Shown piece by piece: positions 1 through 8,724 of a stretch of DNA of 38,723 nucleotides (positions are counted from its first letter, which is position 1; each line of letters begins with the position of its first letter). Location: assembly GCA_026989145.1 (NCBI GenBank), contig JALSJU010000127.1, positions 1 to 38,723 on the forward strand, read 5' to 3'. Origin of the DNA: Thiotrichaceae bacterium (GTDB lineage: Bacteria; Pseudomonadota; Gammaproteobacteria; Thiotrichales; Thiotrichaceae). The notes beneath the pieces are model-generated. The model had not been told where the DNA came from, did not search any database, and saw only the letters and a program-made list of their open reading frames with translations. Both the position numbers and the translations under genes were made by a program.

Positions 1-280
1 GCTTCAAGCTGATGTGCAGGCGTTATATGAGTCTCGTTATGAAAATGAGCCTTTTGTTGATGTGTTGCCTGAAGGGTCACACCCTGAGACTCGGTTTGTA
101 AAAGCATCTAATATTTGTCAAATTGCGTTGCATAAAAAAGAATCAAGCAATCAATTGGTCATTTTATCTGTGATTGATAATTTAGTAAAAGGGGCTGCAG
201 GTCAGGCGGTGCAAAATATGAATATTATGTTAGGCTTGGATGAAACCTTTGCGCTATCGCAACCGGCATTGCTACCTTGA
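1..280 (+). CDS. argC: N-acetyl-gamma-glutamyl-phosphate reductase, C-terminal part (gene runs off the left edge)
   Basis: This is the last ~93 codons of ArgC, the NADPH-dependent enzyme that reduces N-acetylglutamyl phosphate to the semialdehyde in arginine synthesis. The frame is open from base 2, so the true start lies outside the window. Recognisable family signatures are the segment with FVDVLPEG and [10 protein letters not shown], and the late [19 protein letters not shown] motif, which is highly conserved near the ArgC C-terminus. The gene stops with TGA just after a short LSQPALLP tail. The downstream bactofilin gene in the same direction is a neighbour pairing seen in other gammaproteobacteria. 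The identity is secure; nothing odd is visible in the portion present. Confidence 0.93.
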   Translation, partial: LQADVQALYESRYENEPFVDVLPEGSHPETRFVKASNICQIALHKKESSNQLVILSVIDNLVKGAAGQAVQNMNIMLGLDETFALSQPALLP

Positions 281-493
281 GGAAATCCTGATCAAGTCCA
301 ATTATTTTTTGCTTGCCAAATCTGCCGATATTTTCCACGTAGATTGGCGCAGTAGAGTGACTATTACGACTCACTTCATGAAAAATAGCGACAGATTTTT
401 CTGCGCTAAATTCTAATCGACTTACTCAGGTTCTCCTTAAGAAAGTATGTTTGGTATGATTAGAAAGACCTGTAAATCAACTTGGAAAGTTTA

Positions 494-871
494 ATGTTTG
501 GATCAAAGAAAAAAGGTAAAGAGCGTTTACGAACGCAAATTAATACACTGATAGGTGAGGGTACTACGGTAACGGGTGTGATCCAGTTTGAGGGTGGCTT
601 GCATGTGGTTGGCACGATTAAAGGTGGTGCTAAGTCTGAAGATACTAATTCAGTGTTAATCGTGAGTGAAGGTGCACTTATTACGGGTGATATTCATGTA
701 AATCATCTGATTGTTAATGGTCAGGTTGATGGCAATATTTATGCGACAGGCAAGGTTGAGTTGTTTGATCAAGCATGTGTTAACGGTGATGTTCATTACG
801 ATGTGCTTGAGTTACCTGCTGGGGCTGAGGTGAATGGTAAGCTAATTCGGCAAACGGATGAGACCGCGTAA
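494..871 (+). CDS. Bactofilin-family cytoskeletal protein
   Basis: A 125-residue protein of the bactofilin (polymer-forming cytoskeletal, DUF583) family. These proteins form a right-handed beta-helix that self-polymerises into filaments, often at the inner membrane, and scaffold cell-shape or polar functions. The start is taken at ATG 494 because GGAAAG lies about 5 bases upstream; an in-frame TTG at 482 is less likely. The protein has a basic N-terminal tail (MFGSKKKGKERL), then a core of short repeats with periodic hydrophobic and Gly residues (GEGTTVTG, EGGLHVVGTIKGG, VNGQVDGNIYATGKVEL, GDVHYDVLELPAGAEVNGKL). Length and repeat pattern match the family. A stable stem-loop overlaps its stop codon. 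The specific cellular role cannot be read from sequence. Confidence 0.88.
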   Translation: MFGSKKKGKERLRTQINTLIGEGTTVTGVIQFEGGLHVVGTIKGGAKSEDTNSVLIVSEGALITGDIHVNHLIVNGQVDGNIYATGKVELFDQACVNGDVHYDVLELPAGAEVNGKLIRQTDETA

Positions 872-894
872 GCTTTTATGGAAGTTTACGCGGT
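863..894. terminator. 13-bp stem-loop at the end of the bactofilin gene, between convergent genes
   Basis: The arms at 863-875 and 882-894 (ACCGCGTAAGCTT and AAGTTTACGCGGT) pair over 13 bp with one G-U, around a 6-base loop. The left arm contains the bactofilin TAA stop codon. The structure lies between this gene and the convergent receiver gene ending at 919. No long T-run follows on either strand, so it is either a bidirectional terminator of weak efficiency or a 3'-end stabilising hairpin. Confidence 0.55.
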
Positions 895-918
895 TGTGTA
901 GTGTTAGGATTTCTTTAC

Positions 919-1779
919 CTATGCTGTCTCTTTAACCGCTGTATTAAAATTTTCTAACCATGTAGTTACGCGATTGAGCGTTTCTTGTAGCTTGTCACTT
1001 TTAACTGGCTTTGTCAGATAGGTCGTTGCACCGGCAATAACGCCTTGAACTTCGTCTAGCGGTGATGTTTTTCCACTTAACATGATAATTGGGGTTTTTT
1101 TGTAATCGGTAATATCACGCATGCGTTTGCAAGTTTCATAGCCATCAATTCCTGGCATGATAATGTCGAGGAACACTAAATCGTACTGGGTTTCTTTAAT
1201 CATTTCTAATGCTTGTTCACCCGATTCTGCAAAGTCAGCACTGATATTTGCATCTCGTAATTCTAGCTCTAACTGTTTTCTGATTGCAGCACTGTCGTCA
1301 ATCACTAAGGCGTGATGGTTGTATTGGGCTGTCTCCTGTGTAGATAATTCTTCATGTGTTTGAGTTGATTTTTCTATAACGGTAGGCTTACTGCTTGTAT
1401 TTTCAATAATAGCTGGTTGGATAATATCTTTTTTAATAGGAGTGTTGTTTTTCAACTCTATTTTTAATGCTGTTAGATCAATTGCTTGCTGTAATGTTTT
1501 CATAACACGAGTGATTAGTAGTGGTCGTGTTGTTTGAAAGTCACCCAGTTTACAATTTACGTCGTTACTGATAACAAGATGTACTGTGTTTTCATCATTT
1601 TTACTAATACTAGCAGATTCACTTTCACTGAGTATAATGAGATTAGCGCTATCAGCACTTGTGCTCTCATGTTGAACTAATCCATGGGTTACACTAAAGG
1701 CAATAACTCTGTTAAAAACGGCTATTTCTTTTGGGTCTAAGCCTACTGTGTAAATGCCAATACTATTTTCAATGCTCAT
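919..1779 (-). CDS. Two-part protein with C-terminal response-regulator receiver domain (PilG-like)
   Basis: A 286-residue protein and the last gene of the Pil-Chp operon. Residues ~157-278 form a CheY-like receiver: acidic pair D161/D162, phospho-acceptor D205 in FLDIIMPG, the conserved Thr/Ser region near 235 (MLSGKTS) and K257 in TYLTKP. DIxMP-DGY-TC and YLTKP resemble PilG, the CheY-like output protein that stimulates type IV pilus extension, but this is a family-level resemblance. Residues 1-110 form an alpha/beta-looking segment I do not recognise, followed by a Thr/Glu/Ser-rich linker (111-155). It may be a degenerate receiver or another input module. It starts 40 bases after the ChpA-type kinase gene, so it is probably co-transcribed and phosphorylated by it. 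No DNA-binding or GGDEF domain follows. Confidence 0.8.
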   Translation of the reverse strand: MSIENSIGIYTVGLDPKEIAVFNRVIAFSVTHGLVQHESTSADSANLIILSESESASISKNDENTVHLVISNDVNCKLGDFQTTRPLLITRVMKTLQQAIDLTALKIELKNNTPIKKDIIQPAIIENTSSKPTVIEKSTQTHEELSTQETAQYNHHALVIDDSAAIRKQLELELRDANISADFAESGEQALEMIKETQYDLVFLDIIMPGIDGYETCKRMRDITDYKKTPIIMLSGKTSPLDEVQGVIAGATTYLTKPVKSDKLQETLNRVTTWLENFNTAVKETA

Positions 1780-1819
1780 GTTTATTCTTCTCTTCTTTTT
1801 AGTTTTTAATTGGGTGTAC

Positions 1820-4800
1820 TTAAGCTAGGCTTGTTGTTTTTAACCATGTATCCATTGCAGCGTGTAAATCCTCTGTGATTACAGGTTTTGTTAAGTAATC
1901 ATCTACGCCTGCCTTTGTGGCAAGATCTTGGTGTTTCTTCGTGGTACGCGAGGTGACCATCACAATAGGTAGGTCTTTTTTGTCATCCCATACGCGTATC
2001 GCTTGGGTTAATTCAAGGCCGTTCATACGTGGCATTTCTAAATCGGTGAATACCATATCTATATGCTTATCATTGATTATATTAAGTGCATCTAGCCCGT
2101 CTACCGCTGTTAGCACATCATAATCAAGCTGTTCGATAATTAAGCTAAGTGCTTTACGGTTGCTGAGTGAGTCATCAACCACTAATATTTGAGGTCTCGC
2201 TTGTGTTGTGACAGGTGCTGCTTCAATGAGCTGTTTAGTAGCATTATTTTTATTTGTGCCACTAGTATCATTCTCTAACAACTGTGGAAGATTTATTACA
2301 GGCGCAACTGAACCATCAGCTAAATGACAAGCACCAATGATCCCTTTTCTATTTGTAAACCATGGATCAAGAGTTTTTATTACAAGCTCACGTGAGTTAA
2401 TAATTTTTTCTACATGAACAGCATGAATTTTATTATTACTTTTAACAATAATTATGTTTTGTGCTTTGCTATAGTCAATTTCAGTTGCTGGCCATGATAA
2501 TAAGTTAGGCAGGGCTTGGATGACAATGTCTTTTTTATTATATTTAATATAATGTGCATTATTTTTGTGAATTACTTCCTTAGGTGTTAAATAGGTAAGT
2601 TGCTCAATAGAATCCACAGGTAACGCAACACGATTATTTGCCGTTTCAAGTAATAGTGTTCCTGAGGTAACCAGTGTTAGTGGAATTTTAATCGTAAAAG
2701 TTGAGCCTTTTTTGGGTGTGCTCTCGATATCGATGGTTCCTTTCAGCTTTTCTACATTGGTTTTTACAACGTCCATGCCCACACCGCGACCGGAAATATT
2801 GCTAATACTATCTTGTGTAGTAAAACCTGGTAAAAGTATGAGCTTTAATGCCTCATCTTTTGAGAAAGACTGTTCTGGTGTAATGAGTCCTTTATCTATA
2901 GCGCGTTGGTAGATTTTATCAGGGTTGATGCCAGCTCCATCGTCTTTAAGCTTCATGACAATGAAGTTACCTTGGCGAGAGAAATCCAAGTTTATTACGC
3001 CTTGCTCTTTTTTATTCTGTTTTGTTCTTTGTTGAGAGTCTTCGATACCATGGTCGACTGAGTTTCTTAATAAGTGTAATAACGGATCGGTTAGACCATT
3101 AATAATATCATTGTCAACATTGATATTATTTCCTGTAATTATTAGTTTTGCCTTTTTTCCGGTTGTACGACAGGTTTGTCTTACTGTGCGTTCTAATCGT
3201 GGTACTAGGCTGTCTATGGATACCATGCGCGAGTTTAGTATTACCTCACTCAACTCTTTATTAAGTTGACCTTGTCGGTTTAGATGTGAGCTAAGCTCTT
3301 GGAGTTGAAGTGTTAGTTTTGATTCTATTGCTTCACCATCAAGAATGCTTTCTGTTAATAAGCCAGAAATACTATGTAGTTCATTGTAAGAATCCATTTC
3401 TAATGAGTCTAAACTATTCGTTTTTTGTGTATTAACAGTTTTGTTTTGATTTTTTTCTTGTTGTGAAATTGTATTGGATAGCTCGTTAAGCATTTCATGG
3501 ACTTTTACATCCTGTTGCTTGGTAAGTTTATTGGTTTCTATAGCTTTGTTTAATTCATCTGACACACGTGTGGCTGTGATGGATAGCTCGCCCGCTAGAT
3601 TTAGTAGTGTGTCTATGATGGATAGAGGTACACGCACATGCGCTTCACTGACTTTAGTTTGTTCTTTAGGGGGTACTGTTGTAGTGTTGGTTGTATTTGC
3701 CGTTTGAGCAAAAACTGGTGTTGTTTTCTGGTTATTACTGGCTGTTGCTGATATTTCTGAGGTACTTTCTTGTATTGAGGAATTATCAATATTTTGTTTT
3801 TCTGTTTTTTCGGCTAGGTGCTTTTCTGGGTTGATGTCATCATCTAACTTATTACTGTTAGTGATAAAATCAGGAAGCTCAGGCATATCCAGTTCATTTT
3901 CAGTAGTTTCATTTTCATCAGAAGCTAATGTTTTGGCTGATTCCGTTAATTTCTCTAAAATGGGCAAAAAGTCTTCTGGTGCTGTTTGTTGATCTTGAAC
4001 CGCCTCAAATAGGCTTTCTAAACAGTCAGAGGCTTCGGCGAGTAAATCAGCTGTTTCAGTGGGTAATTTGTGCATTACCGAGTAATCAAGTATATCTTCA
4101 AGCTTATGCGTGAACTGTACCAGTGCGTCAATACCAACAACGCCACTAGCACCTTTAATGGTATGAGCAATTCGAGCTGCGTGTTGATGCTGGTCTTTAT
4201 CTGCTTCACCTTTTGATATAGTTAGCAGTAGCGCTGCTACCTCTGATACTTGATCCGGTGTTTCTTGGAGGAAAACAGAGAGTAATTCAGGGTGTACATC
4301 GTCATCCCATTTTAGTGTGAGCTCATTGTCTCCTTCTTCATTGATGACTGTATCCAATTCAGGTGATGATTGTTCTTGGCTGCTATCATTTAAGGAGTCG
4401 TTTATAAGTAAACTTTGATCGGCTTCTGGGTTTTGTAAGAATAAAATGAAAGACTCTAAATCCTCAATAGGGAATACCTCAGCCCAGTCTTCTCGCATTA
4501 GTTCGGCAGTTACCGCCGGCAATAGTGAAATATCATCAGGATTGTTGAGACTTGCATTGGTTAGTTCTAACCATGTCCAGCATTCGCCGCTAGCAATAAA
4601 GTTTGTTGACTCTGCTGATTTTTTAGTCGAAAAGGTTTGAATATTTTTTTCACACCAATCACTTGCTTTTGCAATTGCAGCGTAGTTAGTAAGTTCAGAT
4701 AATAAATGTAAACGTTGTAATTCAGCGCTATATTTATCGGTATTGTTAAATATATCTTCAGGCGATTCACTGATTGTAGCTAACGTCATAATGATATCGT

Positions 4801-5668
4801 CAACTTCAGCTGTGAAGCTGCTTAGCGCAGTGTGATTACTGTCAATCTGATTGGCAGTAATTGAGTCTTCATTTACTAGAGCATGTTTATCATCTTCGTT
4901 AGGTGAATGCTCTTGATTAAGCTTTACTTCTGTTTGGATAACCTCATTTTCAGGGATATCATCGACCATATCGATGATATCAATTTCAATACTCCCCTCA
5001 AATTCTTCTTGATTGGGTGTAGCACCTGATAATTCAGCTAATATGGCAAGATCATCATTTGTGCTTCGTTCAGTATTCACTAGTAGATCATCAATAGAAT
5101 TTACATGTGAGCTATTTTCAAATAGGTTAACACTCGTTTTTTCAGTTTCAAATGAAGGTTGATGGATACTGTTTGCTGATGATAGTGTGTTTAATGCATC
5201 GGCTTTAATAATTTTTTCATCGCTATTCACTGTGTCATTTGTATTGTTTTCTCGATTAGTTACCGAGGTGTTTAACCATTGATTAAGCATTTTAAGCGAT
5301 GTCTCTGAAAGAGGGGAAGGCCATTTAGTATCTGTTAGTTCTGTAATTAGTGAGGTAACTAAACTTGAGTCCTGTTCACGCAATAACGCAGCAAGCATAT
5401 CGATCCAATTTGAGAAGTGCCCCTCAGATAATAAGAAATGTAGCTGTTTTTCATTCTTTTCATTGATAGCTGTATTTAAAATCATCCAGCTATTGACGGA
5501 TTCTAAAGCAGGTACTTCTAATAATTGAGCCAGCATTTCTATACGCTGTAACTCCATCACTACAGTCTCAAGGGCGCTCTTTATATCGGTTGAATCTAGC
5601 ATTGCTAATTGCAAAGCAATGTCTTCTAGCTCATTCGCGATAGCAATATTGTTATTATTATCATGCAT
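1820..5668 (-). CDS. chpA: ChpA-type hybrid chemotaxis histidine kinase (Hpt, CheA core, CheW, receiver)
   Basis: A 1282-residue CheA-like kinase of the type IV pilus (Pil-Chp) chemosensory system. Domains in order: a long acidic N-terminal region (1-460) with helical blocks that may be degenerate Hpt domains; one intact Hpt around 460-575 with phospho-acceptor H502 (AHTIKGASG); an Asn/Thr-rich linker; dimerisation helices (680-815); an HATPase domain with N-box N869/H873, G1 DDGAGI at 909-914 and GRGVGMD at 960-966; a CheW-like domain (1000-1135); and a C-terminal receiver (1160-1280) with acceptor D1209 (TDLEMP). Pseudomonas ChpA is roughly twice as long with many Hpt-like domains, so this version is reduced. 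It lies directly after pilJ (35-base gap), matching a receptor-kinase pair. The output proteins are presumably the two separate receivers of the operon. Confidence 0.93.
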   Translation of the reverse strand: MHDNNNNIAIANELEDIALQLAMLDSTDIKSALETVVMELQRIEMLAQLLEVPALESVNSWMILNTAINEKNEKQLHFLLSEGHFSNWIDMLAALLREQDSSLVTSLITELTDTKWPSPLSETSLKMLNQWLNTSVTNRENNTNDTVNSDEKIIKADALNTLSSANSIHQPSFETEKTSVNLFENSSHVNSIDDLLVNTERSTNDDLAILAELSGATPNQEEFEGSIEIDIIDMVDDIPENEVIQTEVKLNQEHSPNEDDKHALVNEDSITANQIDSNHTALSSFTAEVDDIIMTLATISESPEDIFNNTDKYSAELQRLHLLSELTNYAAIAKASDWCEKNIQTFSTKKSAESTNFIASGECWTWLELTNASLNNPDDISLLPAVTAELMREDWAEVFPIEDLESFILFLQNPEADQSLLINDSLNDSSQEQSSPELDTVINEEGDNELTLKWDDDVHPELLSVFLQETPDQVSEVAALLLTISKGEADKDQHQHAARIAHTIKGASGVVGIDALVQFTHKLEDILDYSVMHKLPTETADLLAEASDCLESLFEAVQDQQTAPEDFLPILEKLTESAKTLASDENETTENELDMPELPDFITNSNKLDDDINPEKHLAEKTEKQNIDNSSIQESTSEISATASNNQKTTPVFAQTANTTNTTTVPPKEQTKVSEAHVRVPLSIIDTLLNLAGELSITATRVSDELNKAIETNKLTKQQDVKVHEMLNELSNTISQQEKNQNKTVNTQKTNSLDSLEMDSYNELHSISGLLTESILDGEAIESKLTLQLQELSSHLNRQGQLNKELSEVILNSRMVSIDSLVPRLERTVRQTCRTTGKKAKLIITGNNINVDNDIINGLTDPLLHLLRNSVDHGIEDSQQRTKQNKKEQGVINLDFSRQGNFIVMKLKDDGAGINPDKIYQRAIDKGLITPEQSFSKDEALKLILLPGFTTQDSISNISGRGVGMDVVKTNVEKLKGTIDIESTPKKGSTFTIKIPLTLVTSGTLLLETANNRVALPVDSIEQLTYLTPKEVIHKNNAHYIKYNKKDIVIQALPNLLSWPATEIDYSKAQNIIIVKSNNKIHAVHVEKIINSRELVIKTLDPWFTNRKGIIGACHLADGSVAPVINLPQLLENDTSGTNKNNATKQLIEAAPVTTQARPQILVVDDSLSNRKALSLIIEQLDYDVLTAVDGLDALNIINDKHIDMVFTDLEMPRMNGLELTQAIRVWDDKKDLPIVMVTSRTTKKHQDLATKAGVDDYLTKPVITEDLHAAMDTWLKTTSLA

Positions 5669-5703
5669 TGGTAAATCTCCTGAGTATCGATATTTTCGAT
5701 CAA

Positions 5704-7560
5704 TTATACTTTTGCATTGTTATTATTTTCTGCAGGTTTTGAATCCAGTGTAAATACACCTACTGATTGTACTAAGCGCTGTGCATACTCAGACATGTTG
5801 CGACTTAGACCTGTTAATGATAAAAGTTCCTGTCCTGTAGACTGTGTGGATTTAAGGATACTTTCTGCTTTATGCTTAAGTACCTCAGTAATACCAACCT
5901 GTTCACGAGATGTTTCGGCAATATGGTTAACAGCCTCAACGAGTTGTGAGGTTGTTTCTAGTACTTCTTTCATCTGAGTTGCAGCATCTTCTGCTTTTAC
6001 TGAACCGTTAACTACTTGTTCAATAGTCTGATCCATAGTTGCGATAGTGGTATTGGTTTCTTGTTGAATATTGCGAACTAAGGTTGAAATTTGTCCTGTA
6101 GATTCGCGTGAGCTTTCTGCAAGACGTTGGATTTCCTCGGCGATTACTGAGAAACCTTTACCGGCATCACCAGCAGCTGTTGCTTGCATTGAAGCATTTA
6201 GGGCAAGTACTGTGGTTCGTTCAGCTATCGTATTGATGATTTCAATAACATGAGAAATCTCTTGAGATCGTTCGCCGAGTTGTTTAATACGTTTACCAGT
6301 TTCTTGTACAGTTTCACGTATATCAGCCATACCCGTTAGTGTTTGAGTTACTGAATCATGTGCTTTTTTAGTGGAAATACTGGTATTTCCTGCCATTGTA
6401 TTGGTTTCGGCGGCAGTGTTTGCAATACCGTCTAGGCGTTGGAGCATATGCTCCATTTGTTCTGCCGTTTCAATTGCCTGTTCTTGCTCTTGCATGGCCA
6501 ATTTATTAACGGACATAAGGTGAGTATTTACACGCTGTGATGCAGTATTTACTTCTAATGCAATGTTTTTAACTTGGCTTAGGGTTGCTGATGTTTCTTC
6601 TGCTAGTAAGTTAATCGCATCTGCCACTGGACCTGTAGCATCCTCTGTAACGGTAGCACGAATAGTAAGGTTACGTTCACTCAACTCGGCAACAGCTTGA
6701 AGTAAATGGAAAATAGATTGGTTAAGTTCTTTATGTTCTGTATCCACGCTTATGAGTGTAGATTCACGTTCATCTAATAAATTATTAAAGGCATTACCTA
6801 AATTTGATAATTCATCGCTACCTTTGATTTCAGCTCGAGCGTCAAATTCACCTTCAGATAATCGATAAACAACGTTAGTTAAATTCTTAACTGGTTTTGT
6901 AATTGACTTCATAATCATGATGCCAATGAATAGTAGTAATAAAGTACCACCAATAATTATCCAGGTTATTTTATTAATCCATTCATCTGCATGCTTAATA
7001 ACATGTTTTGCTTCTTTTTTTGAAGCACTTCGAGTTTCATTTGCAAAGGCTTGTAACTGAGATGTTAAGGCATTGCTTAATGGATACATCTTTTTAATCA
7101 CATACTTAGCTAAAACGGCCTTATTAACATCATTTCCTTCTTTTTTGAAAATAGGTTGTAATGCTTTATATGATTGAATCAGTCTGTCATAACTTGAAAA
7201 TATTTGTTTTATTTGGGGGGTATTTCTTTGCTCGGGAGTCCAATAAGTATTAATTTCACTTGCAAGCTTACTTGTTATTTTATCCATTTTAGCGATAGCT
7301 TTTGTTGTTCTTTTATCAGCAGCACTCCAAAAGATAAAGCCTGAATTGATGTTAGTTAATAGCGTTGTGAATCCTTTGTTTACTTCTAGGTTTGTTTTGT
7401 AGGCATAAGTAAAAATATCTGTATGGCCATGCACTAACTGTGAGGTTGCTTTGTTAGTCTTTATCGCTGTCAATGAAGTGTAGCCAAGAGCAGCCAAAAT
7501 AAGTGCAGGGATAATGATAAGTGTTAGAATTCGTGTATTGATTGATAGTTTGTTTAGCAT
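5704..7560 (-). CDS. pilJ: Twitching-motility methyl-accepting chemotaxis protein PilJ
   Basis: A 618-residue inner-membrane chemoreceptor that feeds signals to ChpA to control type IV pili. One transmembrane helix lies near residues 12-32 and a second near 195-216 (IIIGGTLLLLFIGIMIM), enclosing a periplasmic domain of about 165 residues. A HAMP segment follows (SITKPVKNLTNVVYRL), then a long coiled-coil signalling domain. The hairpin tip has the PilJ-type sequence AERTTVLALNASMQA followed by GKGFSVIAEEIQRLAESS. Length is typical of PilJ. An AAAGG ribosome site lies upstream of the ATG. The gene sits between pilI and chpA in a tightly spaced minus-strand operon. No methyltransferase (PilK/CheR) or methylesterase (CheB) gene is visible beside it. 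Confidence 0.93.
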   Translation of the reverse strand: MLNKLSINTRILTLIIIPALILAALGYTSLTAIKTNKATSQLVHGHTDIFTYAYKTNLEVNKGFTTLLTNINSGFIFWSAADKRTTKAIAKMDKITSKLASEINTYWTPEQRNTPQIKQIFSSYDRLIQSYKALQPIFKKEGNDVNKAVLAKYVIKKMYPLSNALTSQLQAFANETRSASKKEAKHVIKHADEWINKITWIIIGGTLLLLFIGIMIMKSITKPVKNLTNVVYRLSEGEFDARAEIKGSDELSNLGNAFNNLLDERESTLISVDTEHKELNQSIFHLLQAVAELSERNLTIRATVTEDATGPVADAINLLAEETSATLSQVKNIALEVNTASQRVNTHLMSVNKLAMQEQEQAIETAEQMEHMLQRLDGIANTAAETNTMAGNTSISTKKAHDSVTQTLTGMADIRETVQETGKRIKQLGERSQEISHVIEIINTIAERTTVLALNASMQATAAGDAGKGFSVIAEEIQRLAESSRESTGQISTLVRNIQQETNTTIATMDQTIEQVVNGSVKAEDAATQMKEVLETTSQLVEAVNHIAETSREQVGITEVLKHKAESILKSTQSTGQELLSLTGLSRNMSEYAQRLVQSVGVFTLDSKPAENNNNAKV

Positions 7561-7605
7561 GGGTAAGACCTTTCTTATTATTTTTATGAGTTTTAATACT
7601 ATAGT

Positions 7606-8145
7606 TTAATTTTGTGTAAAGCGTAAAAGTAGTTCTGAGTGTTTAATGTCAAATAGTGATGTGTTGCCATCATTAAGGTGTCGCTTCACCCAGTTTGGCG
7701 TGTTCTTAAGGTTTTTACTTTGAGTAAATTTATCGAGGTTTATCATTGAAGGTAAGTTGTCTGTACGAAAGATGATGGGCGCATAGTCTTTGTGCTCAAT
7801 CATCATGTAATTATTTGTTATAGAGTTGGAGTTCTGTTTTTTAATTTCCAAAAAAGAATGCATGTCAATAACGGGCATTATCACACCACGAATACTAACA
7901 ATACCTAGATTGTAAGCTGGAATATTTGGTACTTTATTTATTGATAATTTTGTGAAATTCTCTACTTTTAAGTCTGCTTCTATAAGAATATTGAATTGCC
8001 CAACGGTGTAATAAAAACGTCTTACTGTTTCATTACTTACAGCGTTAGTTAGACCAATTTTTGAATTTAAAGTAGAAGTGAATGATGTTGTTGAATTACC
8101 CTTTACTTTTTCTTGATTTAGAGTGATTTTTTCAATGGTTTCCAT
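7606..8145 (-). CDS. pilI: CheW-like adaptor protein PilI
   Basis: A 179-residue protein matching the CheW fold, which couples the receptor (PilJ) to the kinase (ChpA). Family signatures are the central IPAYNLGIVSIRGVIMPVIDMHSFL segment (shown here in part: GIVSIRGVIMPVID) and the later MMIEHKDYAPIIFRTD strand. The N-terminal ~45 residues are an extension before the first CheW strand (YYTVGQFNILIEAD). The C-terminal part is divergent from Pseudomonas PilI. It lies 38 bases downstream of the PilH-like gene and 45 bases upstream of pilJ, the standard position in Pil-Chp operons. The family is secure; the name PilI rests on operon position. Confidence 0.87.
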   Translation of the reverse strand: METIEKITLNQEKVKGNSTTSFTSTLNSKIGLTNAVSNETVRRFYYTVGQFNILIEADLKVENFTKLSINKVPNIPAYNLGIVSIRGVIMPVIDMHSFLEIKKQNSNSITNNYMMIEHKDYAPIIFRTDNLPSMINLDKFTQSKNLKNTPNWVKRHLNDGNTSLFDIKHSELLLRFTQN

Positions 8146-8183
8146 TGCCTTAATCTCGTTATTTTTATGATTTATTCTAAAGT

Positions 8184-8549
8184 TTATACGTTGACTAGCT
8201 TATCTAGTATTTCGGAGTCTTCATAAGGTTTAACGATATAGTCCGTCGCACCTAGTTGTTTAGCCCACTGCCTATCTACAGGATTTGATTTGCTAGAAAC
8301 CATGAATATAGGTGTATTTGTTAAGGCTGGGTTTTTTTTAATGGTTCGACAGGCTTTGTAACCATCACCATCTTCCATGATAATATCTAGCATGATAGCA
8401 TCAGGCTTCATTTTTTCACTGGCTATAATCGCTTGATTTCCAGATCTTGCAGTAACTGTATTGTAACCTGCTGCTTCCAAGATACCTTTTAAATGCATAA
8501 GCTGCGTGTCTGAGTCATCAGCTATGAGAATAGTTTGTTTAGTAGACAT
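8184..8549 (-). CDS. pilH: Single-domain response regulator, PilH-like
   Basis: A 121-residue stand-alone CheY-type receiver, the first gene of the Pil-Chp operon. It has acidic residues D11/D12, phospho-acceptor D55 (IMLDIIMED), the Ser region MVSSKSNP and the Lys in YIVKPYED. The length equals that of Pseudomonas PilH, and the segment DRQWAKQLGATDYIVKP resembles PilH more than PilG, hence the tentative symbol. PilH-type proteins are thought to oppose PilG or act as a phosphate sink in control of pilus retraction and cAMP. The usual Pro after DIxM is replaced by Glu (DIIMED), a minor departure. A GGAGC-like ribosome site (minus strand) precedes the ATG. The operon promoter should lie in 8550-8724. 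Confidence 0.85.
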   Translation of the reverse strand: MSTKQTILIADDSDTQLMHLKGILEAAGYNTVTARSGNQAIIASEKMKPDAIMLDIIMEDGDGYKACRTIKKNPALTNTPIFMVSSKSNPVDRQWAKQLGATDYIVKPYEDSEILDKLVNV

Positions 8550-8724
8550 GGGTGCTCCTTATTTTTATTGTTAACACAATTGGTGTTTGTGCCGTTTATT
8601 GTGTAGATAGGGATAGACTACCTAAATTAATCGCTAAAGGTTAGTTGTTACAGACAAATGGTCTAAAGATCAAAGCTTATCATGAAATCTTATTCTTGAA
8701 ATTAAATTAATTAATCTAGTTGAT

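Noticed and set aside
225-425. A minus-strand frame of about 66 codons open across the argC 3' end and the spacer before the bactofilin gene.
   Set aside because: It overlaps argC antisense and has no ribosome site or good start. The plus strand of the spacer is also open, so this is likely chance.
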